From: Bacillota bacterium
Lineage (GTDB): Bacteria > Bacillota > Clostridia > Christensenellales > SZUA-584
Direction: 5' to 3'
Length of the DNA stretch: 41,608 nucleotides
Assembly (NCBI GenBank): GCA_023416745.1
Contig: JAEZHF010000083.1
Span: 1-41,608, forward strand
Shown here: in pieces, positions 1 to 8,740 of the stretch
Layout: the number at the start of each line of letters is the position of its first letter
Position numbering within the stretch: position 1 is the stretch's first letter
Position numbers and translations under genes: made by a program
Notes under the pieces: generated by a model
Databases searched by the model: none
What the model was told of the DNA's origin: nothing
Seen by the model: the letters and a program-made list of their open reading frames with translations, nothing else

Positions 1-2395
1 TATCAAACAGCTTATACGATGTCCGCTTCCCGGTGCTTACGTTGTAATAGCTGACTTTTTTAGCCTGGCCACTGCTGTAGCACTCCGCGTAATGCGTCAT
101 ACGGCCCGCACTGTCCAACAGCTTGTAGGACGTCCGCACGCCGGCAGTATTGAAGTAGTAGACCTTCATAGCATTGCCGTTGCTGTACAGTTCTACGACG
201 GTTCGCAGGTTACCGTTTTCATAGTAAACCCGGTACGACGTACGGAGCCCGTCCGTGTAATAATGGATCCTGTAAATGCCTGTCGTATCGTCCGCGCCGA
301 AATATTCATCAATACGGCTGGGACGGCCATTTGCCAGATAATATGTGCGCTGCAGCTTGCCGCCGACGATCTCATCCCTCTGCGCCACCCAGTCAATCCA
401 TTTCGCATACAGCGTGGTGTCTGCCGTCACGGCATCCGAACCAAAACTCCAAACATTGGTACAGCCCGATTCTTTATACCAGCCATCAAATATATAGCCA
501 TGGGGTGAACCGTCCCGCAACGGTATCCTTGGCACGATCGCTTTTTCGCCGGTTTTAATCAGCTGCGTGCTAACCGAACTGCCGCCCTGACAGTCGAAAA
601 TAACATTCCAGTAGTTTATCGCAACCAGCGCATCGGCTCTGCCGTAACCATACGTATTATCACGCCCGCTGCTCCCCAGGTCAACCGCGTTGTTATAAAG
701 CATGCTCTTGATGGAAGCGTTGCTCGTCGTCGGGAACCGCGACTTGAGCACAGCCGCGATGGCCGCCACATGGGGCGCCGCCGCACTGGTACCGTAAAAT
801 GTACTTGGGAATCCTCCGGCACCCGTGACCGAAACGCCGTCTGCGCCGCAGACGTCCGGCTTCTGCCGCGATGACGACAGCAATGTAACCGGCCCGCGGC
901 TGGAGAAGGTTTCAATGGTGGAGGGCGTGGAATAACGGATTGCGCCGCACGCAACCGCGTCCGGCACTGCCGGATGTCCGAAAATGGAATCCGCCGTGGT
1001 CAGATTGTTCGTATACAGTTGTGCACCGCCGTCGCAGTATACAAACACCTCCAGGTTTTTGGCAGAGCCGCTGTATTTATTGACCGCGATTGCCACAACT
1101 TTTTCGCTTCCACCATTAACATACTGGAAGGCTTCAAGCGGGTCGTCATTTCCGTTTTGTTCATTCACACTGCCGGCAATCGGAGGAGCGGTAGGATACG
1201 CCAGATCATACAGATACAGATCGTAGTCGTTCGCTGCGCTGCCAAACGCTTCCTTCCACTGCAGTATGACGATGATGCTTCCGCCGTAGGGGATCTTCGC
1301 GTAAAGGTCGGTGTAGGTGCCGTCGGTTCCATTGCTGAAGTCGTGCCAACCGCTGATATCCCTGTAATTTCCCTGATAATGGTCTTCTGCGGCGTTGCCG
1401 GCCGAGCTCACATAGAGTATGCCCTCGTCGTCGATCACATCGGCGACATGAGAAGCAATTGTACCGTCCTCATAGAAGGGCTGCGTGATCCAGCCGATAT
1501 CGTCACAGACGATGTCGCACCCGGCGGCAACCAGATCATCGATCGCGCTGTTGAAGGCAATCGTGTTGGAGCCGCAGTCATGGAAATACAGCTGTGCACC
1601 CGGCGCAAGGTCGTGCACGATCTCGAGCATCGCCGTGCCCTCGTCTCCGCCCACCGAATTGCTCAGCACCGTCACGCCGGCGGGAAGGTCACCGCTGGCC
1701 ACTGCGTTAGCGAGATGGTCCACGCCGTCCGAGATGATGCCGATTTTCACGCCTGTCCCGTTCGCGCCGATCTGCGACCGTACATCGTCAGTATTATGCA
1801 TCGCGTCTCCCTGGCTTAAAACGGAACCGGTGTGGACAACAGGCGCCATCACCTCCCGCACGCTCTGCACATCGTCCAGCGCCGCGAGGTCTGTCAGAGA
1901 GTTGATATCCACCCAAGCCGCTGCCAGCCCGGCAGACTCGTCCTTGTTTTCGATCTTGGTCACATAAGGGTCGATGGCTTTCATGCTGCCGCCCTTTTTG
2001 AGCTGAATATAGACGTATACGCTCTGCCCCGATTCGCTGCCGTCGCTGTTGGGGGTTTTCATTTCACTGATCTGCTTTTGTTTCTTCATCTGATCGATGA
2101 GCTTGTCCATCGTCAGCCCTTCGGGAAGGTATTTGCTGTCTGTCAGCCGCAAAACCGCGCTGGAAAGCTTTTGCTCCGCCTCACTCAGCGTCTGCTTGTC
2201 AGCGGTCAAATCGGAAACATCCGGCTTGGCGCCCACAGCGCCCTTATAAGTGCCGAGGCTTGCCGTTGATTCCGCTTCATCCACCGCAAAAGCGGAAGGA
2301 ATGCCGACGAGCATTATAGAAAGCAGCATAATCAATGCCATCATCCATAACACGGATCTTGATCTTGAGATGCTCCTCTTACCTGCTTGTCTCAT
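1..2395 (-). CDS. secreted subtilase-fold (S8/S53-like) protease with C-terminal repeat module, 3' end beyond window
   Basis: The reading frame opens at 2395 behind GGGAG and is still open at base 1, giving 798 codons. A basic start and a long hydrophobic stretch ending near A35-F-A37 form a signal peptide, so the protein is exported. The protease domain carries the Asp motif IISDGVD (D223) and the Ser motif GTSAAAPHVAA (S537). Where subtilisins have HGTHVAG this protein reads DEGTAML, so Glu252 sits at the histidine position, and E258 and D262 follow. That pattern resembles the Glu-Asp-Ser sedolisin-like (S53-like) branch of the fold. After the protease come an InlB-type B-repeat (GYIFDGWYKES...LYAKW) and tandem repeats of the type YFNTAGVRTSYKLLDSAGRM. 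The tail is nearly identical to that of the next protease. Family assignment is confident; the altered triad is read from sequence only. Confidence 0.85.
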   Translation of the reverse strand, partial: MRQAGKRSISRSRSVLWMMALIMLLSIMLVGIPSAFAVDEAESTASLGTYKGAVGAKPDVSDLTADKQTLSEAEQKLSSAVLRLTDSKYLPEGLTMDKLIDQMKKQKQISEMKTPNSDGSESGQSVYVYIQLKKGGSMKAIDPYVTKIENKDESAGLAAAWVDINSLTDLAALDDVQSVREVMAPVVHTGSVLSQGDAMHNTDDVRSQIGANGTGVKIGIISDGVDHLANAVASGDLPAGVTVLSNSVGGDEGTAMLEIVHDLAPGAQLYFHDCGSNTIAFNSAIDDLVAAGCDIVCDDIGWITQPFYEDGTIASHVADVIDDEGILYVSSAGNAAEDHYQGNYRDISGWHDFSNGTDGTYTDLYAKIPYGGSIIVILQWKEAFGSAANDYDLYLYDLAYPTAPPIAGSVNEQNGNDDPLEAFQYVNGGSEKVVAIAVNKYSGSAKNLEVFVYCDGGAQLYTNNLTTADSIFGHPAVPDAVACGAIRYSTPSTIETFSSRGPVTLLSSSRQKPDVCGADGVSVTGAGGFPSTFYGTSAAAPHVAAIAAVLKSRFPTTSNASIKSMLYNNAVDLGSSGRDNTYGYGRADALVAINYWNVIFDCQGGSSVSTQLIKTGEKAIVPRIPLRDGSPHGYIFDGWYKESGCTNVWSFGSDAVTADTTLYAKWIDWVAQRDEIVGGKLQRTYYLANGRPSRIDEYFGADDTTGIYRIHYYTDGLRTSYRVYYENGNLRTVVELYSNGNAMKVYYFNTAGVRTSYKLLDSAGRMTHYAECYSSGQAKKVSYYNVSTGKRTSYKLFD

Positions 2396-2526
2396 CTTAA
2401 TGCTCCCTTATTAAATATGTTTGATTGGGTATAAAAAATACAATGGATTCAATAACATTTATATAGTGTAATAGTATTTTCCATTTATTCTATCATAATG
2501 GTTCATGGCATGCAATAACAGAACCC

Positions 2527-2557
2527 GTCACTTTTTGGGAAGAATATGTCACTTTTT
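2527..2557 (-). promoter_or_regulatory. 21-bp-spaced direct repeat upstream of the first protease
   Basis: The ten-base sequence GTCACTTTTT occurs at 2527-2536 and again at 2548-2557. The offset is exactly 21 bp, or two helical turns, which suits a regulator bound to one face of the DNA. It lies between the protease genes, 130-160 bp upstream of the 2395 start. No binding protein can be named from sequence. Confidence 0.3.
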
Positions 2558-2570
2558 AGCATTTTAACAA

Positions 2571-2595
2571 AGAAAAAGGGCTGCCGCAGCAGCCC
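2571..2595 (-). terminator. intrinsic terminator of the 2610-5072 protease gene
   Basis: Read on the minus strand, a perfect 7-bp stem (GGGCTGC/GCAGCCC, 4-nt loop, 2578-2595) is followed by TTTTTCTTT. It begins 15 bases past the stop codon, so the two protease genes probably have separate transcripts. Confidence 0.85.
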
Positions 2596-2609
2596 GGGCG
2601 TATCCAATA

Positions 2610-5072
2610 TCAGTAGCGAACAATCTTAACCGTGTTGCCGTTTTCGTCATAGTAGGTGGCCGTCTGTGGTTTTCCGCCGCTGTCGCACTGCACCCAGCAG
2701 ATGGTGGACCCGTCTGTCCGGTACGTCTTATAACTTGTGCGTATGCCGGTGGCCGGGTTGTAATAGTTTATCTTCCTGGCTCTCACGCCGTCGCTGTAGC
2801 ATTCCGCGTAGTGTGTCATACAGCCAGCCGTGTCATACTGCTTGAACGAGGTGCGCACGCCTGTGCTCACGTTGTAATAGTTCAGCTTCTTGGCGCTTAC
2901 ACCGTCGCTGTAGCATTCTGCGTAGTGCGTCATGCGTCCCGACGTATCGTACAGTTTGAACGATGTGCGCAGGCCGTTACTCACGTTGTAGTAATTCACC
3001 TTGCTTGCACTGCCGTTGCTGTAGCATTCCACGTAATGCGTCATCCGGCCCGCGGTGTCGTACAGCTTATACGATGTGCGTACGCCGTTGGTGTTAAAGT
3101 AGTTGGCCTTGCTCGCGCTGCCGTTGCTGTGCAGCTCTATGATGTTTTTCAGGTTGCCGTTTTCGTAGAATACCCGGTACGATGTCCGAAGCCCGTCCGT
3201 ATAATAGTGAATCCTGTAGATGCCCGTCGTATCGTCCGCGCCGAAGTATTCCCTTATCTGGCTCGGCCATCCGTTGTTCAAATAGTATGTGCGCTTCAGC
3301 TTTCCGCCGGATACAACGTCCTTTTGCGAAACCCAGTCCTCCCATTTCGCGTACAGCGTGGTTTCCTCTGTCACGGCATCCGAAGCAAATCTCCACGCAT
3401 TGATGCCTGCCGGTTCTTTGTACCAGCCTCCGAAGATATAGCCATGGGGATTACCGTCTTTCAGCGGTATGCGCAATGGCGCTGCCGCTTTTTCGCCAGG
3501 TTCGATTAATTGTGCATCCACTGCGCTGCCGCCCCCGCTGTCAAAACGGACATATACACCACACACCGCCTTATAGGCGTCAACCCGGCCATATCCATAA
3601 TTGTTATCACGTCCGGCTGTGCCCAGGTCTGTTGCCGAGTCATATAATCGCTCCTTAACCTCCTCAACCGTAAGGCCCGGATGGGCCGACAGCATCAGGG
3701 CCACAACGCCCGATACCACCGGCGACGCCATCGACGTGCCCGCCATCCATGCGTAAGGCTGATAACCGGTTCCCACAAGGCTGGCCGGGTATGTGGAAAT
3801 AATATAGCTCTGCGGCGGCTGTTCGCTGTCTCCGCCCGGCGCGGAAATGTCCTTTTGCTGGCCGTAATTCGAATAGCTGGCTTTGTTGTCGTCCCAGTCG
3901 GTCGCGATCACCGATATGACCGAATCAAGGTCGCTGGGATAGTGCATGTTTGCAGTATTATCGTTCCCCGCAGATGAAATCACAACAACACCTGCGTTCA
4001 CTGCCACGTTGACCGCATTCTCTTCTGCAAAGTCATTGGTATAGCTTCCCAGACTCAAATTGATAACGTCAGCCCCGTTGCTTCTTGCATAACTGATGCC
4101 CTCAACGATGGCCTGGGTGGTGGCCCACCATTTTGAACCGTTTGTATCAAATACATCCACCACGATAAGGCTGGTGTTTGAAGCTACCCCCGCTATACCT
4201 TCATTATTATTTGCTGTCGCCGCAATGATACCAGCCACATGCGTACCGTGCCCATTGTCATCTTCCGCGTCGGTTTCCGTATCCACAACATCGGTCTGAA
4301 AGAGTATCCGGCCCGCCAGATCCGGATGGGTGAGGTCTGCGCCGGTGTCGATCACGGCAACGTGCACACCGGCATCTCCCATGGTGGCGTCCCAGGCTTC
4401 ATAAGCGTTGATTTTATCCAGATACCATTGATATCCCAGATATGAATCGTTCGTGATGGTTTCCAGTCCGCGCCCTACTTCGCCAGCGCCGTCCGGTATC
4501 AGTATGCGCTCGTCATCGTCCAGATAGTACACATAATTAGGCTGGGCATACACCACCCCGGGCTGTTCCTTTATCTCTCCAATATACTGTTCTATCGTTT
4601 GCCCCTCCGGAATTTGGACAACGTGCAGATTCTTTTGAATAATATCAGACGATACCGTATCCGTAGCGGATAATGCCTGTTTAACTCCATAGTCGGTTAA
4701 GCTGGTTCTGAATTGGATTATCGCCTCCCCCTCGACACACGGAAAACCATCAGCAACCGTTATTTGGTTTGTTTTGCTCGAATTGAACTCATCGAACAGA
4801 CCCGCTGTTTCTTCAGGCGGCTCCGATTCGGGGGAAGGCTCAGGGTCAGGCGAAGGCACTGTAATGTCTGCCGTTTCCTTTGGAGACTCTGCAGGAGCGG
4901 ATGTAGCAGACGAATGCAATGAGTCGGAGTATAGCGGCAAATCTTCTTCCGCATTCCCTGATGGAATGTTCCATGCCCATACAGACAGCACCAACATCAG
5001 CGATAATACCCACCCCAGCACACGCCAAATGGGGCTTATATGATCCAAATGACAATTTGGTCTTATATTCAT
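2610..5072 (-). CDS. secreted subtilisin-like serine protease (S8) with prodomain and repeat tail
   Basis: An 820-residue exported protease. An upstream ATG at 5087 is possible, but the ATG at 5072 has AAAGGAA at the right distance and is preferred. Order of parts: signal anchor (residues 15-35), an acidic Pro/Glu/Ser-rich linker (60-95), a fervidolysin-type inhibitor prodomain (about 112-190), the S8 catalytic domain, an InlB B-repeat (GYIFGGWYKEP...LYAKW) and five tandem repeats. The triad is intact: D242 in AVIDTGAD, H275 in NGHGTHVAG, S447 in GTSMASP, with the oxyanion Asn in SSAGNDN (N370). Its tail matches that of the neighbouring protease while the catalytic domains differ greatly. A role in extracellular protein breakdown or processing of surface proteins is inferred. 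Confidence 0.93.
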   Translation of the reverse strand: MNIRPNCHLDHISPIWRVLGWVLSLMLVLSVWAWNIPSGNAEEDLPLYSDSLHSSATSAPAESPKETADITVPSPDPEPSPESEPPEETAGLFDEFNSSKTNQITVADGFPCVEGEAIIQFRTSLTDYGVKQALSATDTVSSDIIQKNLHVVQIPEGQTIEQYIGEIKEQPGVVYAQPNYVYYLDDDERILIPDGAGEVGRGLETITNDSYLGYQWYLDKINAYEAWDATMGDAGVHVAVIDTGADLTHPDLAGRILFQTDVVDTETDAEDDNGHGTHVAGIIAATANNNEGIAGVASNTSLIVVDVFDTNGSKWWATTQAIVEGISYARSNGADVINLSLGSYTNDFAEENAVNVAVNAGVVVISSAGNDNTANMHYPSDLDSVISVIATDWDDNKASYSNYGQQKDISAPGGDSEQPPQSYIISTYPASLVGTGYQPYAWMAGTSMASPVVSGVVALMLSAHPGLTVEEVKERLYDSATDLGTAGRDNNYGYGRVDAYKAVCGVYVRFDSGGGSAVDAQLIEPGEKAAAPLRIPLKDGNPHGYIFGGWYKEPAGINAWRFASDAVTEETTLYAKWEDWVSQKDVVSGGKLKRTYYLNNGWPSQIREYFGADDTTGIYRIHYYTDGLRTSYRVFYENGNLKNIIELHSNGSASKANYFNTNGVRTSYKLYDTAGRMTHYVECYSNGSASKVNYYNVSNGLRTSFKLYDTSGRMTHYAECYSDGVSAKKLNYYNVSTGVRTSFKQYDTAGCMTHYAECYSDGVRARKINYYNPATGIRTSYKTYRTDGSTICWVQCDSGGKPQTATYYDENGNTVKIVRY
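2613..3212 (-). repeat. tandem 35-38-residue repeats in the protease tail
   Basis: Five consecutive units end the 2610-5072 protease. Each has the form NYYN-(x3-4)-G-(V/L/I)RTS(Y/F)K-(x)-YDTAGRMTHY-(A/V)ECYS(D/N)G. The three best conserved are 36-38 residues long, about 108-114 nt, and are clearly related at DNA level. The first and last are more diverged. They resemble YwqK/MORN-like cell-surface repeats. A homologous array starts the window at bases 1-150 in the neighbouring protease. Confidence 0.8.
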
Positions 5073-5226
5073 GTCATTTCCTTTCATATTCAGGGATATA
5101 CAGCATAACTAACCCAATCCACCTGATTGAAACAGCCTTATAACATCTTAACAAAATAATCAAATATATAATACCGGCTCATCCATACCATATTATGTAA
5201 TTTTCTATGCCCTCTCGGATTTTGGG

Positions 5227-5255
5227 GTGACAAAGTCATAAACATGTCTTATAAT
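5227..5255 (+). promoter_or_regulatory. sigma-A promoter of the Na/Pi symporter gene
   Basis: GTGACA (5227-5232), a 17-nt spacer and TATAAT (5250-5255) are followed by a leader of about 55 nt to the ATG at 5319. Confidence 0.6.
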
Positions 5256-5266
5256 TGATTTGCAAA

Positions 5267-5287
5267 AGCTTAACGAAAGCTTAACGG
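5267..5287 (+). promoter_or_regulatory. 11-bp-period direct repeat, possible PhoP/Pho box
   Basis: AGCTTAACGA (5267-5276) and AGCTTAACGG (5278-5287) are direct repeats offset by 11 bp. Such an 11-bp period with a TTAACA-like core is what PhoB/PhoP response regulators bind, and the next gene is a phosphate transporter. The repeats lie just downstream of the predicted -10, which would suit repression or a second promoter rather than classical activation. Confidence 0.4.
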
Positions 5288-5318
5288 ATGATTTGCATTT
5301 GATGGTGGAGGGTATTGG

Positions 5319-6935
5319 ATGAGTATTTTCTCGGTGTTCCTGCTTCTGGGCGGTCTGGGCATGTTTTTATATGGCATGAAAATGATGTCCGATGGTCTGG
5401 AAAACGCCGCGGGCGATCGCATGCGCCGTGTTCTTGAGGTATTGACCGGAAAACGCTGGGCTGGTGTGCTGGTGGGTGCCGGCACGACCGCAATCGTACA
5501 AAGTTCTTCAGCGACGACCGTCATGGTCGTCGGTTTTGTGAATGCGGGACTGATGACGCTGCTGCAGGCCACCGGCGTGATCATGGGCGCTAATATCGGT
5601 ACCACGATTACTGCACAGCTCATCGCATTCAAACTCTCGGACGTTGCGCCGTTGATTCTCTTCGCAGGCATGTTCTTCACTGTTTTCATTAAAAAGCGTT
5701 TATTTGCGCGCATCGGTGAAATCATTCTTGGTTTTGGTATACTGTTTGTGGGTCTCACGCTGATGTCTCAGGCGATGGAACCGCTAAGGGAAGTTGAAGC
5801 CTTCCGCAATCTGCTTGTCAGCTTTAAAAACCCCGTTGTAGGCGTGCTGTTCGGCGCGATATTTACCGCCGTCATCCAAAGCTCGTCCGCTTCCGTCGGC
5901 ATACTGCAGGCGTTGGCGGCGATGGGATTGATCGGGCTGGATTCGGCGGTATACGTCGTGCTGGGCCAGAATATCGGGACATGCGTTACCGCTATCCTGG
6001 CTGCCATCGGCACCAACGCCAATTCACGGCGCACCGCCGGTATCCACCTGATGTTCAACATCGTCGGCACGTTGGTCTATCTGGGCGTTCTGGCTGTCTT
6101 TCCTTCAATCGTCAGCTTTGTCGCTTCCCTTTCTCCCAAAGACGCTTCCCGGCAGATCGCAAACTTCCATACAATATTCAACGTCACCGTCACCATTCTG
6201 CTGTTCCCGTTCGCCAAGCTGATGGTGCGGCTCATCACGCGCATCATTCCGGAAAAGCACACGCCCGACCGCGTGGAGAAAAAGCTTGTTTACCTGGACG
6301 AACGCATCGCGCAGACGCCCTCCATCGCGCTCACACAAACGCTTAAGGAGCTTAACCGCATGGGAGACATCGCCATCAGCAACATGAAGCGCTCACTCGA
6401 CGCGTTTTTCCATCGGGACGAACAAAAGGCAAAGCGCGTGATGGAAATCGAGAAGACGGTGGATTATCTGAGCCATAACATCACGCATTACCTGATTGAG
6501 TTCCGCGGTCTGGACCTCTCCGAGAACGATCTGAAAACTTTGGGCAGTCTGCACCATGTCATCATCGATATGGAGCGCATCGGGGATCTGGCCGAAAATA
6601 TTGCCGAATACTCGTTGACCATGCTGGAGAAGCGCGCAAAAATGTCGGCGGATGCTGAAGCGGAGCTTGTCAAAATGGCAGACAGAACGATAGAAACACT
6701 CAACGCTAGTCTGGACACCTTTGAAAAGCGCAGCAAATCCGGTCTGGCTGTTGTGGACGCGCTGGAATCTGAGGTCGATATCATGAAAAAATCGTTACTT
6801 AACAGCCATATCAGCCGCCTCCAGGAAAAGACCTGCGACCCGCAGACAGGTGTTATATTCACCAACATGGTGGCAACGCTCGAACGCGCAGCAGACCACG
6901 CCACCAACATCGCGTTCTCCATCGTCAACGATTAA
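5319..6935 (+). CDS. Na+/phosphate cotransporter with PhoU-like C-terminal domain
   Basis: This 538-residue membrane protein of the NptA/YjbB family moves inorganic phosphate with sodium; in bacteria some members work as exporters. The first 300 residues are hydrophobic and hold the two family repeats, GTTAIVQSSSATT and AVIQSSSAS, whose QSSSA signatures mark the substrate site. Residues from about 330 to the end are helical and charged, with the pattern of PhoU domains (for example DMERIGDLAENIAEYS and LERAADHATNIA). GGAGGG lies 6 nt before the ATG. The gene stands alone between a promoter and a terminator. Directly upstream is a direct repeat like a Pho box, which would fit phosphate control. 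Confidence 0.93.
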   Translation: MSIFSVFLLLGGLGMFLYGMKMMSDGLENAAGDRMRRVLEVLTGKRWAGVLVGAGTTAIVQSSSATTVMVVGFVNAGLMTLLQATGVIMGANIGTTITAQLIAFKLSDVAPLILFAGMFFTVFIKKRLFARIGEIILGFGILFVGLTLMSQAMEPLREVEAFRNLLVSFKNPVVGVLFGAIFTAVIQSSSASVGILQALAAMGLIGLDSAVYVVLGQNIGTCVTAILAAIGTNANSRRTAGIHLMFNIVGTLVYLGVLAVFPSIVSFVASLSPKDASRQIANFHTIFNVTVTILLFPFAKLMVRLITRIIPEKHTPDRVEKKLVYLDERIAQTPSIALTQTLKELNRMGDIAISNMKRSLDAFFHRDEQKAKRVMEIEKTVDYLSHNITHYLIEFRGLDLSENDLKTLGSLHHVIIDMERIGDLAENIAEYSLTMLEKRAKMSADAEAELVKMADRTIETLNASLDTFEKRSKSGLAVVDALESEVDIMKKSLLNSHISRLQEKTCDPQTGVIFTNMVATLERAADHATNIAFSIVND

Positions 6936-6953
6936 CCGTTCACCAAAATACCG

Positions 6954-6987
6954 CGTCCTGTTCAGTTACAGCTGGCAGGGCGTTTTT
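6954..6987 (+). terminator. intrinsic terminator after the Na/Pi gene
   Basis: CGTCCTG (6954-6960) pairs with CAGGGCG (6976-6982) with one G-T pair across a 15-nt loop, followed by TTTTT. Confidence 0.65.
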
Positions 6988-7036
6988 ATTTCACCGGCCG
7001 TGGTTGGCGTGCTGCTTGCCCGGCCATCAGCCTGTA

Positions 7037-7065
7037 TTTACAAATTCCGCGATATGGCTTAAACT
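7037..7065 (+). promoter_or_regulatory. possible sigma-A promoter of the PanE-like gene
   Basis: TTTACA (7037-7042), a 17-nt spacer and TAAACT (7060-7065) lie 44 bp before the TTG start. The -10 is only a fair match. Confidence 0.4.
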
Positions 7066-7108
7066 TCATATATCAACTGCGGAGAATCAATATAAGGAGG
7101 CGGGCAGT

Positions 7109-8176
7109 TTGGACAATCACAACCACCCCAATGATGCATATGACGGAGGCAGTCCGAAAAAACAGTCTGTCGCTGTGATCGGCGCGGGCGCTATCGGCGG
7201 CATCACAGCCGCTTACCTGAGCCGGGCGGGATACGATGTGGAGCTGGTCTGCAAATACCCGCAGCGGGCGGAGGAGACCGCCGCCAAGGGCCTGCATATC
7301 GCAGGCGTGCGCGGCGAGCATTGGGTACCCCTCCCGGCGGTGGCGAATATCGAACAGCTCTCGGGTGCCAAGGACATCGTTCTGATTGTCACCAAGGCTT
7401 ACGACATGCCGGACGCCGCAAGGCGCATACTGCCTTTTTTGAAGCCGGACTCCTTCGTTGTATCGATGCAAAACGGCATCTGTGTGGAAGCGCTGGCTGA
7501 TTTGGTGGGCAATGAGCGCGCGGTGGGCTGCGTGGTGGGATGGGGTTCCACAATGCTGCCGGACGGCACGCTGAACATGACATCTGAAGGTGATTTCGTG
7601 ATCGGCGGGTATCTGCCGGACAAGGACGTGACACCGCTCAAAGCCGTGCTGGATCACATGATCGAGACGCGTATATCCGACAACATCATAGCTGACCTGT
7701 ATTCCAAGATGATCATCAATTCGTGCATCACGTCTATGGGTGTGCTGAGCGGGCTGTATCTCGGGCAGATACTGAAAATAAAAAAAGCCCGCAACATATT
7801 CACAGCAATCATCCGCGAGGCGCTCTCGGTGGCGAAAGCCATGCAGCTTACGGTGAATCCATACGGCGGCAAGCTCGATTACCACGCTCTTGTGGACGGG
7901 CGCAGCACATTGGCCAACCTCAAACGCCACCTGATGATCCTGCTCATCGGCTTCAAATACCGGCGGCTGAAATCGTCCAGCCTGCAGTCTCTGGGGCGCG
8001 GCAAACCCACCGAAATCGACTACTTTAACGGCTTTATCGCGCGCAAGGGCACAGAGCTTGGTGTCCCGACTCCGGTTAACGCCCGTATCACGCAGATGGT
8101 CAAGGAAATCGAGTCAGGCAGCCGGCAGATCGACCCGGCCAACTACGGCGATACCGAACTGACGGCATCGCTGTAA
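7109..8176 (+). CDS. panE: 2-dehydropantoate 2-reductase (ketopantoate reductase) family protein
   Basis: This 355-residue protein of the ApbA/PanE family would reduce 2-dehydropantoate to pantoate with NADPH in coenzyme A synthesis. TTG at 7109 is chosen because AAGGAGG stands 8 nt before it; nothing upstream has a ribosome binding site. The first 24 residues are polar and histidine-rich, an unusual extension before the Rossmann motif VIGAGAIGG. Family features include the MQNGI segment and the C-terminal KPTEIDYFNG stretch, which helps bind substrate in ketopantoate reductases. No other pantothenate gene is nearby, and relatives are often over-annotated as PanE, so the substrate is less sure than the family. 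Confidence 0.8.
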   Translation: MDNHNHPNDAYDGGSPKKQSVAVIGAGAIGGITAAYLSRAGYDVELVCKYPQRAEETAAKGLHIAGVRGEHWVPLPAVANIEQLSGAKDIVLIVTKAYDMPDAARRILPFLKPDSFVVSMQNGICVEALADLVGNERAVGCVVGWGSTMLPDGTLNMTSEGDFVIGGYLPDKDVTPLKAVLDHMIETRISDNIIADLYSKMIINSCITSMGVLSGLYLGQILKIKKARNIFTAIIREALSVAKAMQLTVNPYGGKLDYHALVDGRSTLANLKRHLMILLIGFKYRRLKSSSLQSLGRGKPTEIDYFNGFIARKGTELGVPTPVNARITQMVKEIESGSRQIDPANYGDTELTASL

Positions 8177-8257
8177 GAAACCGGCGCTTGTTGTAGGATC
8201 TGCTGTCTCTGTCGCACTCTCCTGCCGCATTATCAGCACAAAGCAGGCATAACGCCC

Positions 8258-8686
8258 TCAGGGCTTGGCCAGCTTCAAGCGCAGAAGCTTTTGGACGTCG
8301 CCCAGAACGGCGTCATCCGTCACACGGATCATCAGCCACTTGGTGTTGTTGAATAGCCGTGCGCCGTCCGCCAGTTCCAGCAGATATGGCGTATAGGCGG
8401 GGCGCACTGCGTCCAGCTTCATCAGGTCTGCCTGTCCCAGTACCACCAGCGCGATGAAGCTTTCCGGCTCGGGGTACAGCGTGCACAGCGCCTTGCTCCC
8501 TTTCTTGTACTTCACATTCCAGCCCGGCTGCCCCGCGCACACACTGTACGCAATCAGCGGCGCGGAATTGTAAGTGCTACCGATGTGTGCTGTCAGGCTG
8601 CGCCAACGTCCGCGGGCCTCCTCGCCCATTGAATTTTCTATCTCCGGCAGATCCGGCATCACATCCGGGTTGTGAATAACGTCCAT
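8258..8686 (-). CDS. DUF3788 family protein
   Basis: A 142-residue cytoplasmic protein without a signal peptide or membrane segment. AGGAGG stands 8 nt before the ATG. Its layout matches the DUF3788 family: a central WNVKYKKGSKALCTLYPEP-type strand region, then a SFIALVVLG segment and a C-terminal TKWLMIRV segment. The family has no established biochemical role. A small lipoprotein gene lies 54 bp upstream on the same strand and could share its transcript. Confidence 0.75.
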   Translation of the reverse strand: MDVIHNPDVMPDLPEIENSMGEEARGRWRSLTAHIGSTYNSAPLIAYSVCAGQPGWNVKYKKGSKALCTLYPEPESFIALVVLGQADLMKLDAVRPAYTPYLLELADGARLFNNTKWLMIRVTDDAVLGDVQKLLRLKLAKP

Positions 8687-8740
8687 TGGCTTTGACCTCC
8701 TGCGTTTGCCATATTATTGATTTCGGTTGTTGTGGGCATC

